64,000 nucleotides of DNA from Glossina fuscipes (taxonomy: Eukaryota; Arthropoda; Insecta; Diptera; Glossinidae). The stretch is taken from positions 1,667,142 to 1,731,141 of the forward strand of contig NW_023998454.1 in NCBI RefSeq assembly GCF_014805625.2, given 5' to 3'. Both the position numbers and the translations under genes were made by a program. Positions 24,955 to 35,859 of this stretch are shown here, in pieces (position 1 is the stretch's first letter; each line of letters opens with the position of its first letter). The notes beneath the pieces were generated by a model. It saw nothing but the letters and a program-made list of their open reading frames with translations. It was not told the origin of the DNA and searched no databases.

Positions 24955-25630
24955 TCAAACCCTAGCCATTTCAGAAAAAATTTGCTTTTCTTCTTTTTCA
25001 ATATCATTTTCAATAGGCATTCGCGTCACGAAGTTTTTGGATTTCGTATTTATAAAATGATCCCAATATTTCAGACTCTTTATAATCCTTAATAATGTAA
25101 GAAGCAGCATTTGTAATTTTGGCTTTACTAATATGTAATATTTCGACGGTCCCCTTCGTTTCATAGCCTTTAAAAAGGGTTCCCTTAAATTTGCTGATTT
25201 TAACATAATCTCCAACTTTAAACTTTGATTTTGGAAATGTTTTGGGAAAATTATACACACTTTGTAATATCTGCTTCTCCTTGTTTTTGTTGACTTTATT
25301 CGATTTCATTTCTATTAGTATATGGGATGTATTATTGTATTTAGATAGTAAGGTTTGAATTAAGTCTATCCACTTTTAATTACCGTTCATACTAAACAAT
25401 TTCCACATTAAGTTTTTTAATGTTTTATTGAATCGTTTACACATAAAGGCTTTCTAATGAGTGTATGTGTGATAATGGTTAATTTGATAATCTTTTGTCA
25501 ACTTTTTAAAATCTTTATTAAAAAATGTCTTTCCCTGGTCAATCCGAATATTCTTTGAAGAGACATCTCTTCCTTCTAATACCTGTCTGAGCTATCTAAG
25601 ATGAACTTTTACATTTTACATTACTAGGTA
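24955..25630 (-). pseudogene. Polinton/Maverick-type integrase remnant
   Basis: On the minus strand two or more frames together resemble the C-terminal half of the retroviral-like integrase of Polinton (Maverick) elements. From 25600 downward one reads RIDQGKTFFNKDFKKL (the second catalytic Asp block), then NHYHTYTH, a stop, and MCKRFNKTLKNLMWKLFS, where the family has a catalytic Glu before Arg-Phe-Asn; here it is Lys. KWIDLIQTLLSKYNNTSH follows after another stop. The longest clean frame (25309-25010) holds KFKVGDYVKISKFKGTLFKG, the integrase C-terminal SH3-like domain, and SYIIKDYKESEILGSFYKYE. A shifted frame ends in a chromodomain-like PIENDIEKEEKQIF. The stops, frameshift and Glu-to-Lys change make it inactive. 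No other Polinton gene (pPolB, ATPase, capsid) was recognised nearby, so this is a lone fragment. Confidence 0.8.
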
Positions 25631-25654
25631 AGATGAGGACACTTTCGTTTTTCA

Positions 25655-26135
25655 AGAGATTTAAAAGCCTTTATAACGCACAGAAGCAAGCTTCAAAAAC
25701 CCCATAACGTATAAAAATTCTTGCCCAATTTCCCTAAGCACCTAAGCATATGCATCCTTTCACCTTTCCACCTATGTGTCTGTCTCACTAGAGCAATATC
25801 TATGGTAAACACTTTCCCTTTCGCAAAAATAAAAATATCGCCTACAAACTTGCAAACCAATTTGAAAATTACACAAATCCATCGAAAAACACACCTACAA
25901 CACCCACATGTATATGCAACAAAATCTTCTTGCACATTTACTTCCACTGTTTTTGATTGTTACTCATAAAATATTTTAGTAAAATCTTCAGTTTATTCTG
26001 AAAATAAAAAAAGCAGCCGCGCTTTCCCAACATTATAGAGTATGAAAATTTATTTATTTCCCCTTTTTGGTGCTTTTTAGAACCACGGTGTTGGGTATAC
26101 TAGATTCGGTGGCGACCGAGTATAATTTTCTTATT
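25655..26135 (-). repeat. GTCY repeat, first module
   Basis: A reverse copy: 'cctttataacgcacagaagc', 'cctaagcatatgcatcc', 'ctatgtgtctgtctcac', 'aaaaatatcgcctacaaactt', 'caccctac'-like blocks around 25890, 'aagcagccgcgctttccc' and 'acattatagagtatgaaaatt'. It ends in GGTGTTGGGTATACTAGATT and 'gaccgagtataattttctta', which appears to be the outer end of the unit. Confidence 0.7.
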
Positions 26136-26139
26136 TCTT

Positions 26140-27404
26140 TTTTTGTGATTATGATTATTTGGAAATTTACTTATATTTTTTAAAACCTAAAAGTAGGCAA
26201 TACCTTGTTACAGCCTCGTAGCGAAATTGAAAATGTTGCTTTTTTATTTGGTTAATTTTAAATGCTTCTTTAATTGTTGCTCTTCTAAACTAATCTTTTT
26301 TGTCTTAAGCTCTTCTAACCTAAAAAACGGTGTTCCTTTTTTGTACTTCGTTGTGTCGAAAAAATAAAATATGCGGAGCAACAACAAAAAAGCCTCACTC
26401 AATTGAAATTGATTAAAAAAGTTTCAAATTATAACGCGTAAAAAGCAAAAAATGGCGCATAAAATTATGCACCAACCAACGAACGACGGTTTAATTATCC
26501 TTTCAAAAAATAATAACAATTTGCAACTATAAAAACTATAGAAACACGCACACTTATGCACAAAAACAAATAACTTTCCAAATGTTAATAATTGAGTTTA
26601 GGGGGGAAATAATTTCACTCTCTCTTTTCCCCCTTTCTCGTTCTTCTGCTCTCTCGTTCAATGTTTTTCTGACAGAATCCCATTTGGGCACAAACGCACA
26701 TGTAGAAAAGCAAACTCTTATAGATACTCGTTCATTTGCCACAAAAACCAAACACAATGTGAAAGTGCATACATTTCTCATTTGCATATTTTACACTTAA
26801 GGCCAAATCTAAACTGAAACGCAATTCATTTGAATTTTTCCAGAAAGCAAAAAAACAAAAAAATTTGCATTTCCTCGATGTATTAATTTGGTTGGCATTG
26901 TGATTAATTTCAGCGCTGGTGAGAAACGAAGACAGAGACAGAGTTAATATTCAACTTGTGACGAATATTTTGATACCAATTTTGCCTCCAACAAAAAAGG
27001 AATTGTATGCTGTGGTGTATTCAAATTTTAGCTTCTCTCTCGGCGAATGTCATCACGATGAGAATTTTCCGGGTATCTGTTGAAAAGTTGGGGAGTGCGG
27101 TGAGCCCGGTAAATGTTTTGCCGTGTCAGAATCTATTTTAATAGACAGTAATTACGAAGTGCTTGTATTAATTTCAATGCATATCACGGCGCGAAAACAT
27201 TCGCATAAAAAGCGCGGGGTTTCTGTTTTCTTATCTTAACTTGAAAGGGATTCACGATCAAAAAAATAGAATACCGTGAACAGAACTGAGATTCGTTTCG
27301 ACTGCAGAATAAGTTAGGTCATTATTATCACTCCAGGTAGCTTCTCTCTTTAAAAAACGTTAGAACTGCTTCTAAAACATTGGAATTAAAACCAGCAAGT
27401 AAAC
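26140..27404. other. No recognisable feature
   Basis: A-rich sequence. Frames on opposite strands at 26554-26800 mirror each other and are rich in Ser and Arg from a CTCTCT patch. No gene was recognised. Confidence 0.5.
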
Positions 27405-28290
27405 TATATTCGGTCAAGACCGAATCTTTTATACCCATCCACAACTAAAAAGGAGGAAAAGAACTAAATTTTCGTTCTCTAATATTGGAGCGAGGGCGGC
27501 TGATGATTTCTATTTTTAGAATAAAAGTGGAAATTTATGTGGTGTTGTATTTTATAAGAAAGAAGCAAAGAACACGGTAATTCAAGGTGTTCACAGTTTT
27601 TAGCTCATAGCCGTGTGGGCAATGTAAGTGTGTTCGGTTTGGACCATTTTCAAATTCTTTTGAAAATTTGTGGACGATATTCCTAATCGGTTAAGCAGAC
27701 GAAGATTTTGACAGATGAGCAGACGAGCTTACTCACGTGCATTGCAAATTTGAAACTGACTGAGAATTTGCATGTGTTGCGGGGTATTTGAATCGTACTT
27801 CTGCCTGTCATAAAGATATTGAAAATAAAATTACATTTTTATACACTATAATGTTGGATAGATGCAATCAGTTTCTCCTATTTTTAAACAAGTACTACAG
27901 CCTCACTCATAAAATATACGTTAACATTTTCGTAAAGTTATCTACTGTAGTTTGTCAATAATAAACGAAACAACAATTTTCTTCCTTTTGAAAAACAAAG
28001 GTGTTCTCTGTTCACGTGGTACTGTAAGCATGTCCTTCGGCTTATTTGGCCCAATATCCAGTCAAGAGGAAAAACTTGCAATATTTCTGTTAAATTTGAA
28101 GTCGATAGCATCTTTTTAGCGGCAAGAAGAATGTTTGCAAGAGACTTTACACACACAGACACACGGATGAATGGACTCACTTAAATCCCTTTATGCTGTT
28201 CAAAAATATACATACTTTATGGAATCTCTAAAGTTTCCATCTGGCCTGAGTATCAGCCCATCTTTCGGCGTCGGATATAAAAACACATGA
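27405..28290 (+). repeat. GTCY repeat, full two-module copy with both ends
   Basis: This is the most complete forward copy. The left end is TTCGGTCAAGACCGAATC followed by TTTATACCCATCCA. The first module runs through 'ctctaatattggagcgaggg', 'agaataaaagtggaaattta', 'aatttgtggacgatattcc', a poor GTCY tract near 27695-27735, and 'cattgcaaatttgaaactg'. The second module starts near 27835 ('tacactataatgttggatag'), with 'actgtagtttgtcaataataa', 'gcatgtccttcggcttatttggccc', 'gaagtcgatagcatc', a CACACAGACACACGGATG tract and 'acatactttatggaatctc'. The right end is GGCGTCGGATATAAAAA. The two ends are partly inverted (TTTATACCC versus GGnTATAAA), as in a terminal inverted repeat. No frame inside is shared with other copies. 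Confidence 0.75.
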
Positions 28291-28299
28291 AAAGGAAGG

Positions 28300-28775
28300 A
28301 AAAGTACTCCTTTCTTAAGAAATTCAACTCATTACCCTCTGGCTTTCACCTTTTAAATGTTCTGCCTGAGGAACACTTTTTTCTAAAGAAGAGATCAACA
28401 CGTAGGCGAATATTTTATATTTCTTGCCTGTCACACTTTAATGTTCAAATTATTCATTCTCAGTAAGATAGGACAATCTGAAAGGTGATTATTGTTATAA
28501 TGTATTACTTGAAAACAAAACTCTTCGAAAAGATATGAAAACAATGATTATGTATTATAGATAATCATATGGTTTGAAAAAGATATATCGCTTATTATCT
28601 TAGTCAATTTAGTCCAATAACAAATCTTTTCCAGAATCGCTAGAATGCTACCGCAAGCATATTATGTTGGCTAACTACGTGTGTATTAGGTGATTGGCTG
28701 TCACGGTGGATATATTGATAAACGAAACAAGTAAAAACACTCTATTAGGTCAAAGTCCGTCTATAAATAGCCTAC
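28300..28775. other. No recognisable feature
   Basis: AT-rich DNA with no feature I can support. Confidence 0.45.
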
Positions 28776-28779
28776 AACA

Positions 28780-29110
28780 CCGGACCGTTATTTATATAAC
28801 AACTTCTCAAAATAATATATCATATGAGAAGCGGCCGAAAAAGTGTTCTGATCCGAACCATTTGTAATAGAGTTCAGTTTTGGAACAACACACGCCAGTG
28901 AACTGAATTTTATCAAAATATCTCAGAAATTATGGCCTGTTGGTTACACACCAGGCAACAGGACAGACAGACGGACAGTCGAGCTGAAATCGACTCAGAA
29001 AATCATTCTGAATAGACCAGTTTAATAAGTCTACCTCAAATCTTTTTGGGCGTTACATATACCCTGACAACTTAATATACCCTTCTATCGCACGTGGTGC
29101 AGGGTGTACC
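28780..29110 (+). repeat. Second GTCY-bearing dispersed repeat
   Basis: It contains 'catatgagaagcggccgaaaaagtg', a GGACAGACAGACGGACAGTC tract, 'gagctgaaatcgactcag', and 'gggcgttacatataccctgac', ending in 'gtgcagggtgtacc'. A diverged relative with 'gtgagaagcggtcgtaaaaat' lies at about 36660-36870, and a third trace near 20955. The GACATGGCT/CGACTCAG block is typical of repeats common in fly genomes. It is distinct from the two-module repeat but has the same type of tract. Confidence 0.55.
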
Positions 29111-29196
29111 AAGACGAAAAGAATTCATACTCCGAGACATGACAGCAAAATAAAGAAAAATCTCAAATAAATATAAGATACCTTTGGCTTGAATTA

Positions 29197-29228
29197 TTAG
29201 TTTGGGGAAAAAGAAATCCATTATTTTT
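29197..29228. repeat. Mariner terminal inverted repeat, left
   Basis: Begins TTAGTTTGGGGAAAAAGAAA and continues to ATTATTTTT. It is inverted and essentially perfect at 30419-30450. Confidence 0.9.
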
Positions 29229-29249
29229 ATATGAACTTCAGGACTTTAT

Positions 29250-30265
29250 TTAACATGCTTCGAATTGTCCGATTTGGGTCAAATATGCACCGTTTTGTTG
29301 TATGATTTGTTACCATTTTAAAGGTAACTTCAAAATGCCTCTCTCATAGAAGTCCTGGTCTCTATTTGCAAAAAACTCTAGTAGTCGATTTTCACAATAC
29401 TCCCTAGATTCCAATTTTTTATCATTAAAGAAATTTTGCAATGCAAGAAAAAGGTGATAATCGCTTGGTGCCAAGTCCGGACTGTATGGCGGATGCTTTA
29501 AAACTTCCCGAAGGTTCTGGCGAGTCACTGTAGATGTGTGTGGCCTAGCGTTGTCCTGGTGGAACAGGACACCTCTCCTGTTGGCCAATTCTGGCCGTTT
29601 CTGGTCAATCGCTATCTTCAAACGGTCCAGTTATTGACAGTAGAGATCAGAATTTAGCGTTTGGCCATATGGAAGCAACTTATAATAAATAATCCCCTTC
29701 CAGTCCCACCAAATGCATAGCAAAACCTTCCTGGCCATTTGAGATGGTTCACCGCTCTTTGACCGCGATCGTTTTCGCACAGAGTTATCGTATGTGATCC
29801 GTTTCTCATCTCCAGTCACCATCCGTTTAAGAAATGGGTCTATCTCATTCCGTTTGGCCAAGGCTTCGCAGATGGAAATTCGATCCATCATGTTTTTTTC
29901 TGTTAATTGGTGTGGCACCCAAACATCGAGCTTCTTTTGAATCCAGCTTTGTGTAAATGGTTTAAAACTGTTTTATGGTCGATTTTTAGCTCCTGGGCGG
30001 TGTTACGATTGCTAACATGCCGGTCAACTTCGATCATTTCTCCGATTTTATCGACATTTTCGACGACCGGCCTACCTGTGCGAGGTGCATATTTAACATC
30101 AAAAATTCCTGAACGGAATCTACGAAACCAAAATTGCACATAATTGGCTGTTACAGTATCGGAACCATAAACACCATTCACAATTTTAGCCGCCTGGCTT
30201 GCATTTTCGCCTTTGTCAAAGAAAAACTGTAAAATGTACCGAATTTTCTCTTTGTTCACTTCCAT
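29250..30265 (-). pseudogene. Mariner transposase, disrupted (one frameshift, two stops)
   Basis: A cut-and-paste transposase that would act in the nucleus on the flanking inverted repeats. I place the start at the ATG at 30265 (MEVNKEKIRYILQFFFDKGE), the usual mariner beginning; an open stretch upstream lies in the terminal region. The N-terminal helix-turn-helix half has FRSGIFDVKYAPRTGRP and HKTVLNHLHKAGFK. A single-base loss near 29935-29940 then shifts the frame before the WVPHQL linker. The catalytic domain shows VTGDEK (first Asp), HQDNARPH (second Asp) and SPDLAPSDYHLF (third Asp). The spacing between the second and third Asp is 30 rather than the canonical 34 because four residues are missing after QNLRE. 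CAA has become TAA at 29631-29633 and 29310-29312; the copy at 58042 keeps CAA at both sites. The region before KVLLCIWWD also looks several residues short. Confidence 0.92.
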
Positions 30266-30418
30266 TTTTAACACGCTGTAACTCACATCTGAATGCACCA
30301 AACAAAAAACAGCAAAAGAATTTTTTTTACTGCGAAATGTCACCTTTCCAACGAGCATAAATCTGAAATTGTTTGATCGATACTTGACGAGAAATCTATC
30401 AGTGCAGCCATCTACCGA

Positions 30419-30450
30419 AAAAATAATGGATTTCTTTTTCCCCAAACTAA
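30419..30450. repeat. Mariner terminal inverted repeat, right
   Basis: Ends TTTCTTTTTCCCCAAACTAA, the inverse of the left terminus, followed by the TA target duplication. Confidence 0.9.
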
Positions 30451-30454
30451 TATT

Positions 30455-31110
30455 TATCAAGTCCACCAGTTTCTATGCTAACCATACTGTTCCCTAGAAT
30501 AACTTCTAATCATATTGCTCTTCAGAAAATCGAAAACACCGCCATAATCGTTTGATTGATTTCGAAAGACGTCGTTTATTTAATTATCAAAAGTCATTGT
30601 TACGAGCGTGATCTAAAGTGCCGCATACAAATTAATTAGATTAATACATCTTCCAGCGTTAGCCATTTTGTCTTTCCTGAGAGACAAAACCACTGAGAGA
30701 TGACGAGACGCAAAAATACCGCCATTAGAATAATGGTAAATATTTTTGCGATTTATTAAAATGGAAAAATATTTTTAAATAAATATATTTTTAGAAATCA
30801 CTTTAATTAAACAATTTTTTTTCGTTTTATTTATATCTCTTTAACCCTGACCTGCTAGTACTACACACAAGCCAAACAAATATATTTTAGGCAAACTGAC
30901 AGAAACACATCTTAAAAGTTATAAATCACTGCCAGAGTGAGTGTGAGTTTTTTTTTTACCAGCAATTTGCCAAGTCACAAGTCAAATGGTATCAGTCAGA
31001 TATTGGTTAAATTGTTTCGCCTTTATTGCTTCCGAATAAAGAAAAGTTTATTAAAACAAGCAAGAAAACTGCATTTGGTCGTGGACGAAGCCGTAATACT
31101 AAACAACACC
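30455..31110. other. No recognisable feature
   Basis: Low-complexity A/T-rich DNA; no recognised gene. Confidence 0.5.
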
Positions 31111-31114
31111 AAGA

Positions 31115-31515
31115 AACAGAAAATAACTAAATTTTCACACTCTGTAATATTCGGAGGGCGCGGATGATTTTTGCTATTTTAAGAGTAAATGTAGAAATTG
31201 ACGTGTGCTTTACTTTACGGGTAATAATCAAAGAGCAGCGGAAGCAAAACTGCTCGCGGATATTGTTGCATATGTAGGCATTGGAGGTGTGTGCTTCGAC
31301 GGGTTTGGGTCATTTTCAAATTGGCTTGCAGATTCGTAGGCGATATCTTCATTTTCGCGAACGGGAGAACGTTTACCACAGATACTGTGTAGTTGCACAG
31401 ACGGACAGATTGACAGGCATAGGCGCATTCCAAATTTGAGACTGGCGAAGAGTTAATATATTTTATGAGGATTTTCAAGCTTGCCAGCTAGCGTTATAAA
31501 AATATTGAAAAACTC
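31115..31515 (+). repeat. GTCY repeat, first module only
   Basis: Forward: 'tcacactctgtaatattcgg', 'gggcgcggatgatttttgc', 'ttgcatatgtaggcattgg', 'cgtaggcgatatcttcatttt', a GACGGACAGATTGACAGG tract near 31400, 'cattccaaatttgagactgg', 'atattttatgaggattttca' and 'cgttataaaaatattgaaaa'. It stops about where a mariner fragment begins. Confidence 0.7.
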
Positions 31516-31517
31516 AG

Positions 31518-31705
31518 TTCCGTTCTGGAAATTTCGATGTCAAAGATGCACGTCGCAGTCACTGAAAAATCGATAGAATTTTGCAACTGGTGGAGCAAGC
31601 CAGGCACGCAAGCTGTAAGGAAATAGCGGAGTCACTAGACATCAGCCACATAAAATTTTAGAATCATTTGAAAAGGCAGGCTACAAACAGAAGCTCCAAA
31701 GAAGA
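31518..31705 (+). pseudogene. Mariner transposase N-terminal fragment
   Basis: The forward translation reads FRSGNFDVKDARRSH, a stop, KIDRILQLVEQARHASCKEI, AESLDISH, then after a stop HLK and, one frame over, KAGYKQKL. This corresponds to residues roughly 55-120 of a mariner transposase: the end of the first and most of the second helix-turn-helix, up to the start of the WVPHEL linker. The sequence resembles, but is not the same as, the N-terminal half of the element at 29197 (FRSGIFDVK, KAGFK). No terminal repeat or catalytic domain follows. Confidence 0.8.
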
Positions 31706-31709
31706 CCGA

Positions 31710-34455
31710 AAAACCGCGGAAACGGTTTATATCCTCCATTATGAACGCCGTCAGCGAAGTGTTTTGAAGTGCTAACGCTTTTCAAGCATTCAGTTAACAG
31801 CCTTGCAAGCGGCGGATGAACGCAAGGAGAAAGTTTGAAAATTTGCCTTAGTTGACTCACTGTACTGTACACATCACGTTGCTCAGTTAATTATATAACT
31901 GCAATTTTTCTGTAAACAAAGTAACCGACCATATAAACTCTACCATCGGACAATTTCCCAGAGGTAACTGGGTGATAAAAGCCCAGCTGTAAAAATTGCA
32001 ATTCTTCGACATTTCATACTTATTCGTCTTTGTACTTTTACCAACTTTCTTTAATAAGGACCAACTGAACATCCGTCAGATTGCGTTGTAATACCATTCT
32101 TTGTGAAATATGCAAGAAAGACTTTTCCCAACAACTAAGAGTTTCTATAGAAGCATTTGTAAGAATTGTCATATGACAGGTTGTTTGTCGTTTTTTGAGG
32201 AATATTTTTGCAAATTGGTGCATTTCTCATTACTATTTTCTTTCTATTGTGCACAACACTAGCGATATTATTTTTACGTATTAGAAGACATTTTGTGCAT
32301 GTATCTGTTGATAGCCTGGTAAACTGCGAATGGAGAAATGAAGTTAAAATAACCTTTAATACATTAGATTACATGACAACCCAGCTCAAGGATATACTTT
32401 CAGGTAAACAAACGAATCTCTGAGCAAAAACTGGTGATGATAAAATATTTGGTAGACAGTCGTTGCCGCATGCAAAACTGAAGTTCATAAAAAAAAAAAA
32501 AGCTTTACAAAAACCAAAAGCTACCCGCACAGCAAGAAGAGTCACAGATCGACATAGTAGCAGGAGGGTGAGTACATTCATGCATGATGCTAAAGCATCA
32601 TCACTTGGAGTTGCTTTAAACATCAGTTGCACTCATACATATCATATCTGCTATTTACCGTAGACATGCCTCTGACAACCACCACAGATGTAAGCACGGA
32701 GTGAGCGCAGGTTACCCATTTCTCCAAGAACAATGCTATTTTTATCAAATACATTATATTTCATTGCACATGGATGCGTACAAATTTGGAAACTTTATTT
32801 CGATTTTTTTTCTTATTTTAATTCAAACTCCTACATAATATTGTCAGTATTTCAAATATCACATTTTACTTGAAATGTACAACAAATTGAAAATGCAGAA
32901 AATTGTTGTGCAACAGTAACAATAATGTAAACAAAGCACAATATTACATCTATGACTGATTCAACTCTTAAATGTGAAATCAATCAAGTGTATTCTAGCA
33001 TAAGAAAGTTTCTTCGCCTTCATTATTAGCCAGATACATACTGGGCTGCTCTTCGACAAAAAGATTTTTCGTACAATGTAAACGGAATTTCGGAAATTCG
33101 TATTCGTTCGCTAATAGGAGACTTGCATTCATTTCCACCTTTTGCTCATATCGATTACAGGCAATATCTTAATTTCCTATTATATTTACAAAACTTAGAT
33201 ATATTCATTCGAGCTCCAGATGAATTGTACGGAATAAGAATATTGACATTGCAATTAAAAGTTCAAAACTCCACAATCACCTGAAAAGACCGAGATAACC
33301 ACTGTTATCATTTAAAATAGATTTTGTGTGATTGAGAGGATTGCTATGTAATGAACATGCAAGATTATCATCTTATAAACAAATAAAGAGAGTATTTCTT
33401 AAAATCGGGGTGATTTCGGTGACGTCAATTAAACGTCAGGTTCATCATGTTAATAATAAACAAAGATACAATCGATTTTGGGAATTATTTTACTTAGTAT
33501 CTTAATCCGACCATTCGCCCATTGCGCAAATTAGATTTCGCAAATTCTCGCCATAGACCTGGTCTTGAGGATTAATAATTATTCCGAAAATACGCTTTAA
33601 TTGAATCCAATTGATTGTTATATTTCTGATCCCAATTAAATTCATTTCACATGTATTAAATTATTCTTATGTCCAAAATGTATATTACATACAAAAATAT
33701 AATTACAAATAATGTTTACGTTACTAATAATTAAAATTAGATCAAATAGATTAAATGTTTACGTAAATATAAAGTAGTTCCCTAGAAATGCGTTAAAAAT
33801 AATTACGCTCACCAAGATTAATCATATTAATATTAAATGGGTACGCCAAACATTAAATACATTATGTGGCTCTTAAAGTTTTTCTTTAATAAAATCCTCG
33901 AGTGAAGTTTGCAAGACAGATATATCGGATCAATTCCTCTTCAAATATAACGCAAAAGAAATTACATATGCATTACACGGAGTAAACAAATTAGCTTTTT
34001 GTCATTAAGCATCACATAAAAATAGCACTTGGATTTGCACATTGTTTACAGTGTACAATGTACGCTACAATGCAACTAACATATGAACTGACTAAAGGAC
34101 TAATCCTCACCTCTATCTTCGTTCTATGCTTCGATAAGTGCTGGCTATTAAAAAATTTGACCGAATACAAATATTTAAAAACGCCTGCGACTTATTTAAG
34201 GCGTATCTCCAACCATAACACTACGTGTTATACTGCGAGTAACAGACGTATTCCTTGACGGGCTTTAGAATTCATTGGAAGAACTCAATCTTGACCAGCC
34301 ACAGCCTCTCACGATGCCTGGATAAATAAAGTCGCAAGAAGTGGTGCCCGGAAAATGCAACGGTAATGGTTTGAGTTATTACATCTTCGGGACTTTGTTT
34401 GGTGTTTCTAGGAGCATTACAGTGAATGTACTTTTTATCCTTGCCGGTATCTTGT
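31710..34455. other. No recognisable feature
   Basis: Long AT-rich stretch with no motif I can name. A frame at 32208-32423 starts with a hydrophobic segment but is otherwise unremarkable; the frames overlapping it on the other strand show that composition alone opens frames here. Confidence 0.5.
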
Positions 34456-34459
34456 AAAG

Positions 34460-35170
34460 TGATTTGCAACCACCAGAAGAACGCTTCAGAGACCCCCCGA
34501 AGTGTATATATTCTTGACCATCGTTAAATTCCGAATCGGTTTAAACATATCCGTCTGCCCGTCTGTGTAATGCCTGTTGTAAATATTCTCCTGACCGCTA
34601 AAATATAGCTATCGACTTGAAATTGGGCACACACATTGGAGGCTCCTGCACCCACGTTAGCATTGAAAAATTCGGTCGAAAGATTCGCTACGTAAACTTC
34701 GAACACTTCCGTTTTTGAAAAGTAAAAAGAGTTGAATTTTTGTTCGTTACTCAAAAACTGCAGCAGACAATGCAATCTACACAAATTTGACCGTATATTC
34801 CATTGGCGATGGGCCTCTACGGAATTGGAGCAAATCGGCCACGTATACTTAATTTTATAGTGTGCCATATATCCATTTTTTTTCAAAACTGTTATAACGC
34901 ACAGAAACAATGTTCGAAACCCTCATACAAGATATGAATTCTTGGCAGGTTTTAAATTCGGAATGCACCTAAGCATATTCGTCCATTCATCTGTCCATCT
35001 GTCCGTCTGCGCGACTATGTAGTATCTCCCGTTCGCAAGTACGAGAATTTCGCTCGAAAACTTGCTTCAAAACTTTTCCAAAAATACGCCTACAGCGTCT
35101 ATACGTCTATGTAGCAAAAGCTGTGAACACTATTGTTTTCTGTGTTACTCAAATAGTAGTTGCGGATATA
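34460..35170 (-). repeat. GTCY repeat, full two-module copy
   Basis: Reverse orientation. The second module comes first: 'agaacgcttcagagacccccc', 'tatattcttgaccatcg', CCGTCTGCCCGTCTGTGTAA, 'agctatcgacttgaaattggg', and 'tactcaaaaactgcagcag'. The first module starts near 34880: 'gttataacgcacagaaacaa', 'attcggaatgcacctaagcat', the tract CATCTGTCCATCTGTCCGTC, 'gaatttcgctcgaaaacttg' and 'gtctatgtagcaaaag'. The left terminus of the unit (GGTATAAA-type) is not clear. Confidence 0.75.
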
Positions 35171-35174
35171 TCCG

Positions 35175-35858
35175 TATATAGCGCACACCTATCAGTCTTC
35201 TAGTGAAACGAAATTCGTGTGTGAGCGATGCGAGTCGCATCGACAGATTGCTGCCACGTCCGTTTTATCTTTTTGAATTGTTACTAGAACCTGCATCTTG
35301 ATGGCTCATTCAGAATCATTACGGCAATCGATAATTTTCCGACATTTTTTTGGAGCATATCTCGCTCTGTTGCTTATGTTCACTTATATTACTCATTGTG
35401 TATTATAATGGATTGGTGCATAATTATCAGGAAGGTTATCAAACGCTCTTGAAGAAGAAGTTCTTTTGAGATGACGAAACGCATCGTCCGCATTGAAGTT
35501 GTCGGCCAGCATTCAAGCTGTCAAGCTTTCGCTCCCTTGCACGGTTACCTAAATTGCCTAGTCTTCGGAATGGTCGATGGTCGACATCTTCCCGCCTTTT
35601 CTTCCAAGCTAATGTCGCAAGACTCCCTCGCCCTCACCGAAAAGTTCGTTGAGATCGCGAAACGACTGCTTTGCTTTCCATCTCTTCTGAAAGCGATACA
35701 GCATAGTACGATGCATACGGGTATGATTACCGACACGCACTATTATAACCTAAAGCTAGCAGGATATTTTCATTCACAATTCACAAATTTGTAAAATATC
35801 TTTATTAAAATATACCATGTCAAAGAAACGCCTGGTAATTGTGCACCAATCCAACTGA
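35175..35858 (+). other. Unrecognised coding-like stretch
   Basis: The frame at 35471-35794 (107 codons) has more balanced composition than its surroundings: GQHSSCQAFAPLHGYLNCLV, then GRHLPAFSSKLMSQDSLALT, EKFVEIAKRLLCFPSLL. The GC content of 35500-35700 is visibly higher. I cannot match it to any family; it may be a transposon or gene fragment. Confidence 0.25.
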
Positions 35859-35859
35859 C

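Larger units (their letters stand above)
29197..30450 (-). mobile_element. Mariner element, terminally complete, 1254 bp
   Basis: Both ends are intact. The left end starts TTAGTTTGGGGAAAAAGAAA at 29197 and the right end is its inverted copy ending at 30450, with about 32 bases matching. A TA dinucleotide flanks each side (29195-29196 and 30451-30452), the expected target duplication of the Tc1/mariner superfamily. The transposase lies on the minus strand and is disabled (separate entry). Intact termini mean the copy could in principle have been moved by a transposase acting in trans. A second, 5'-truncated copy of the same family lies at 58042. Confidence 0.95.
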
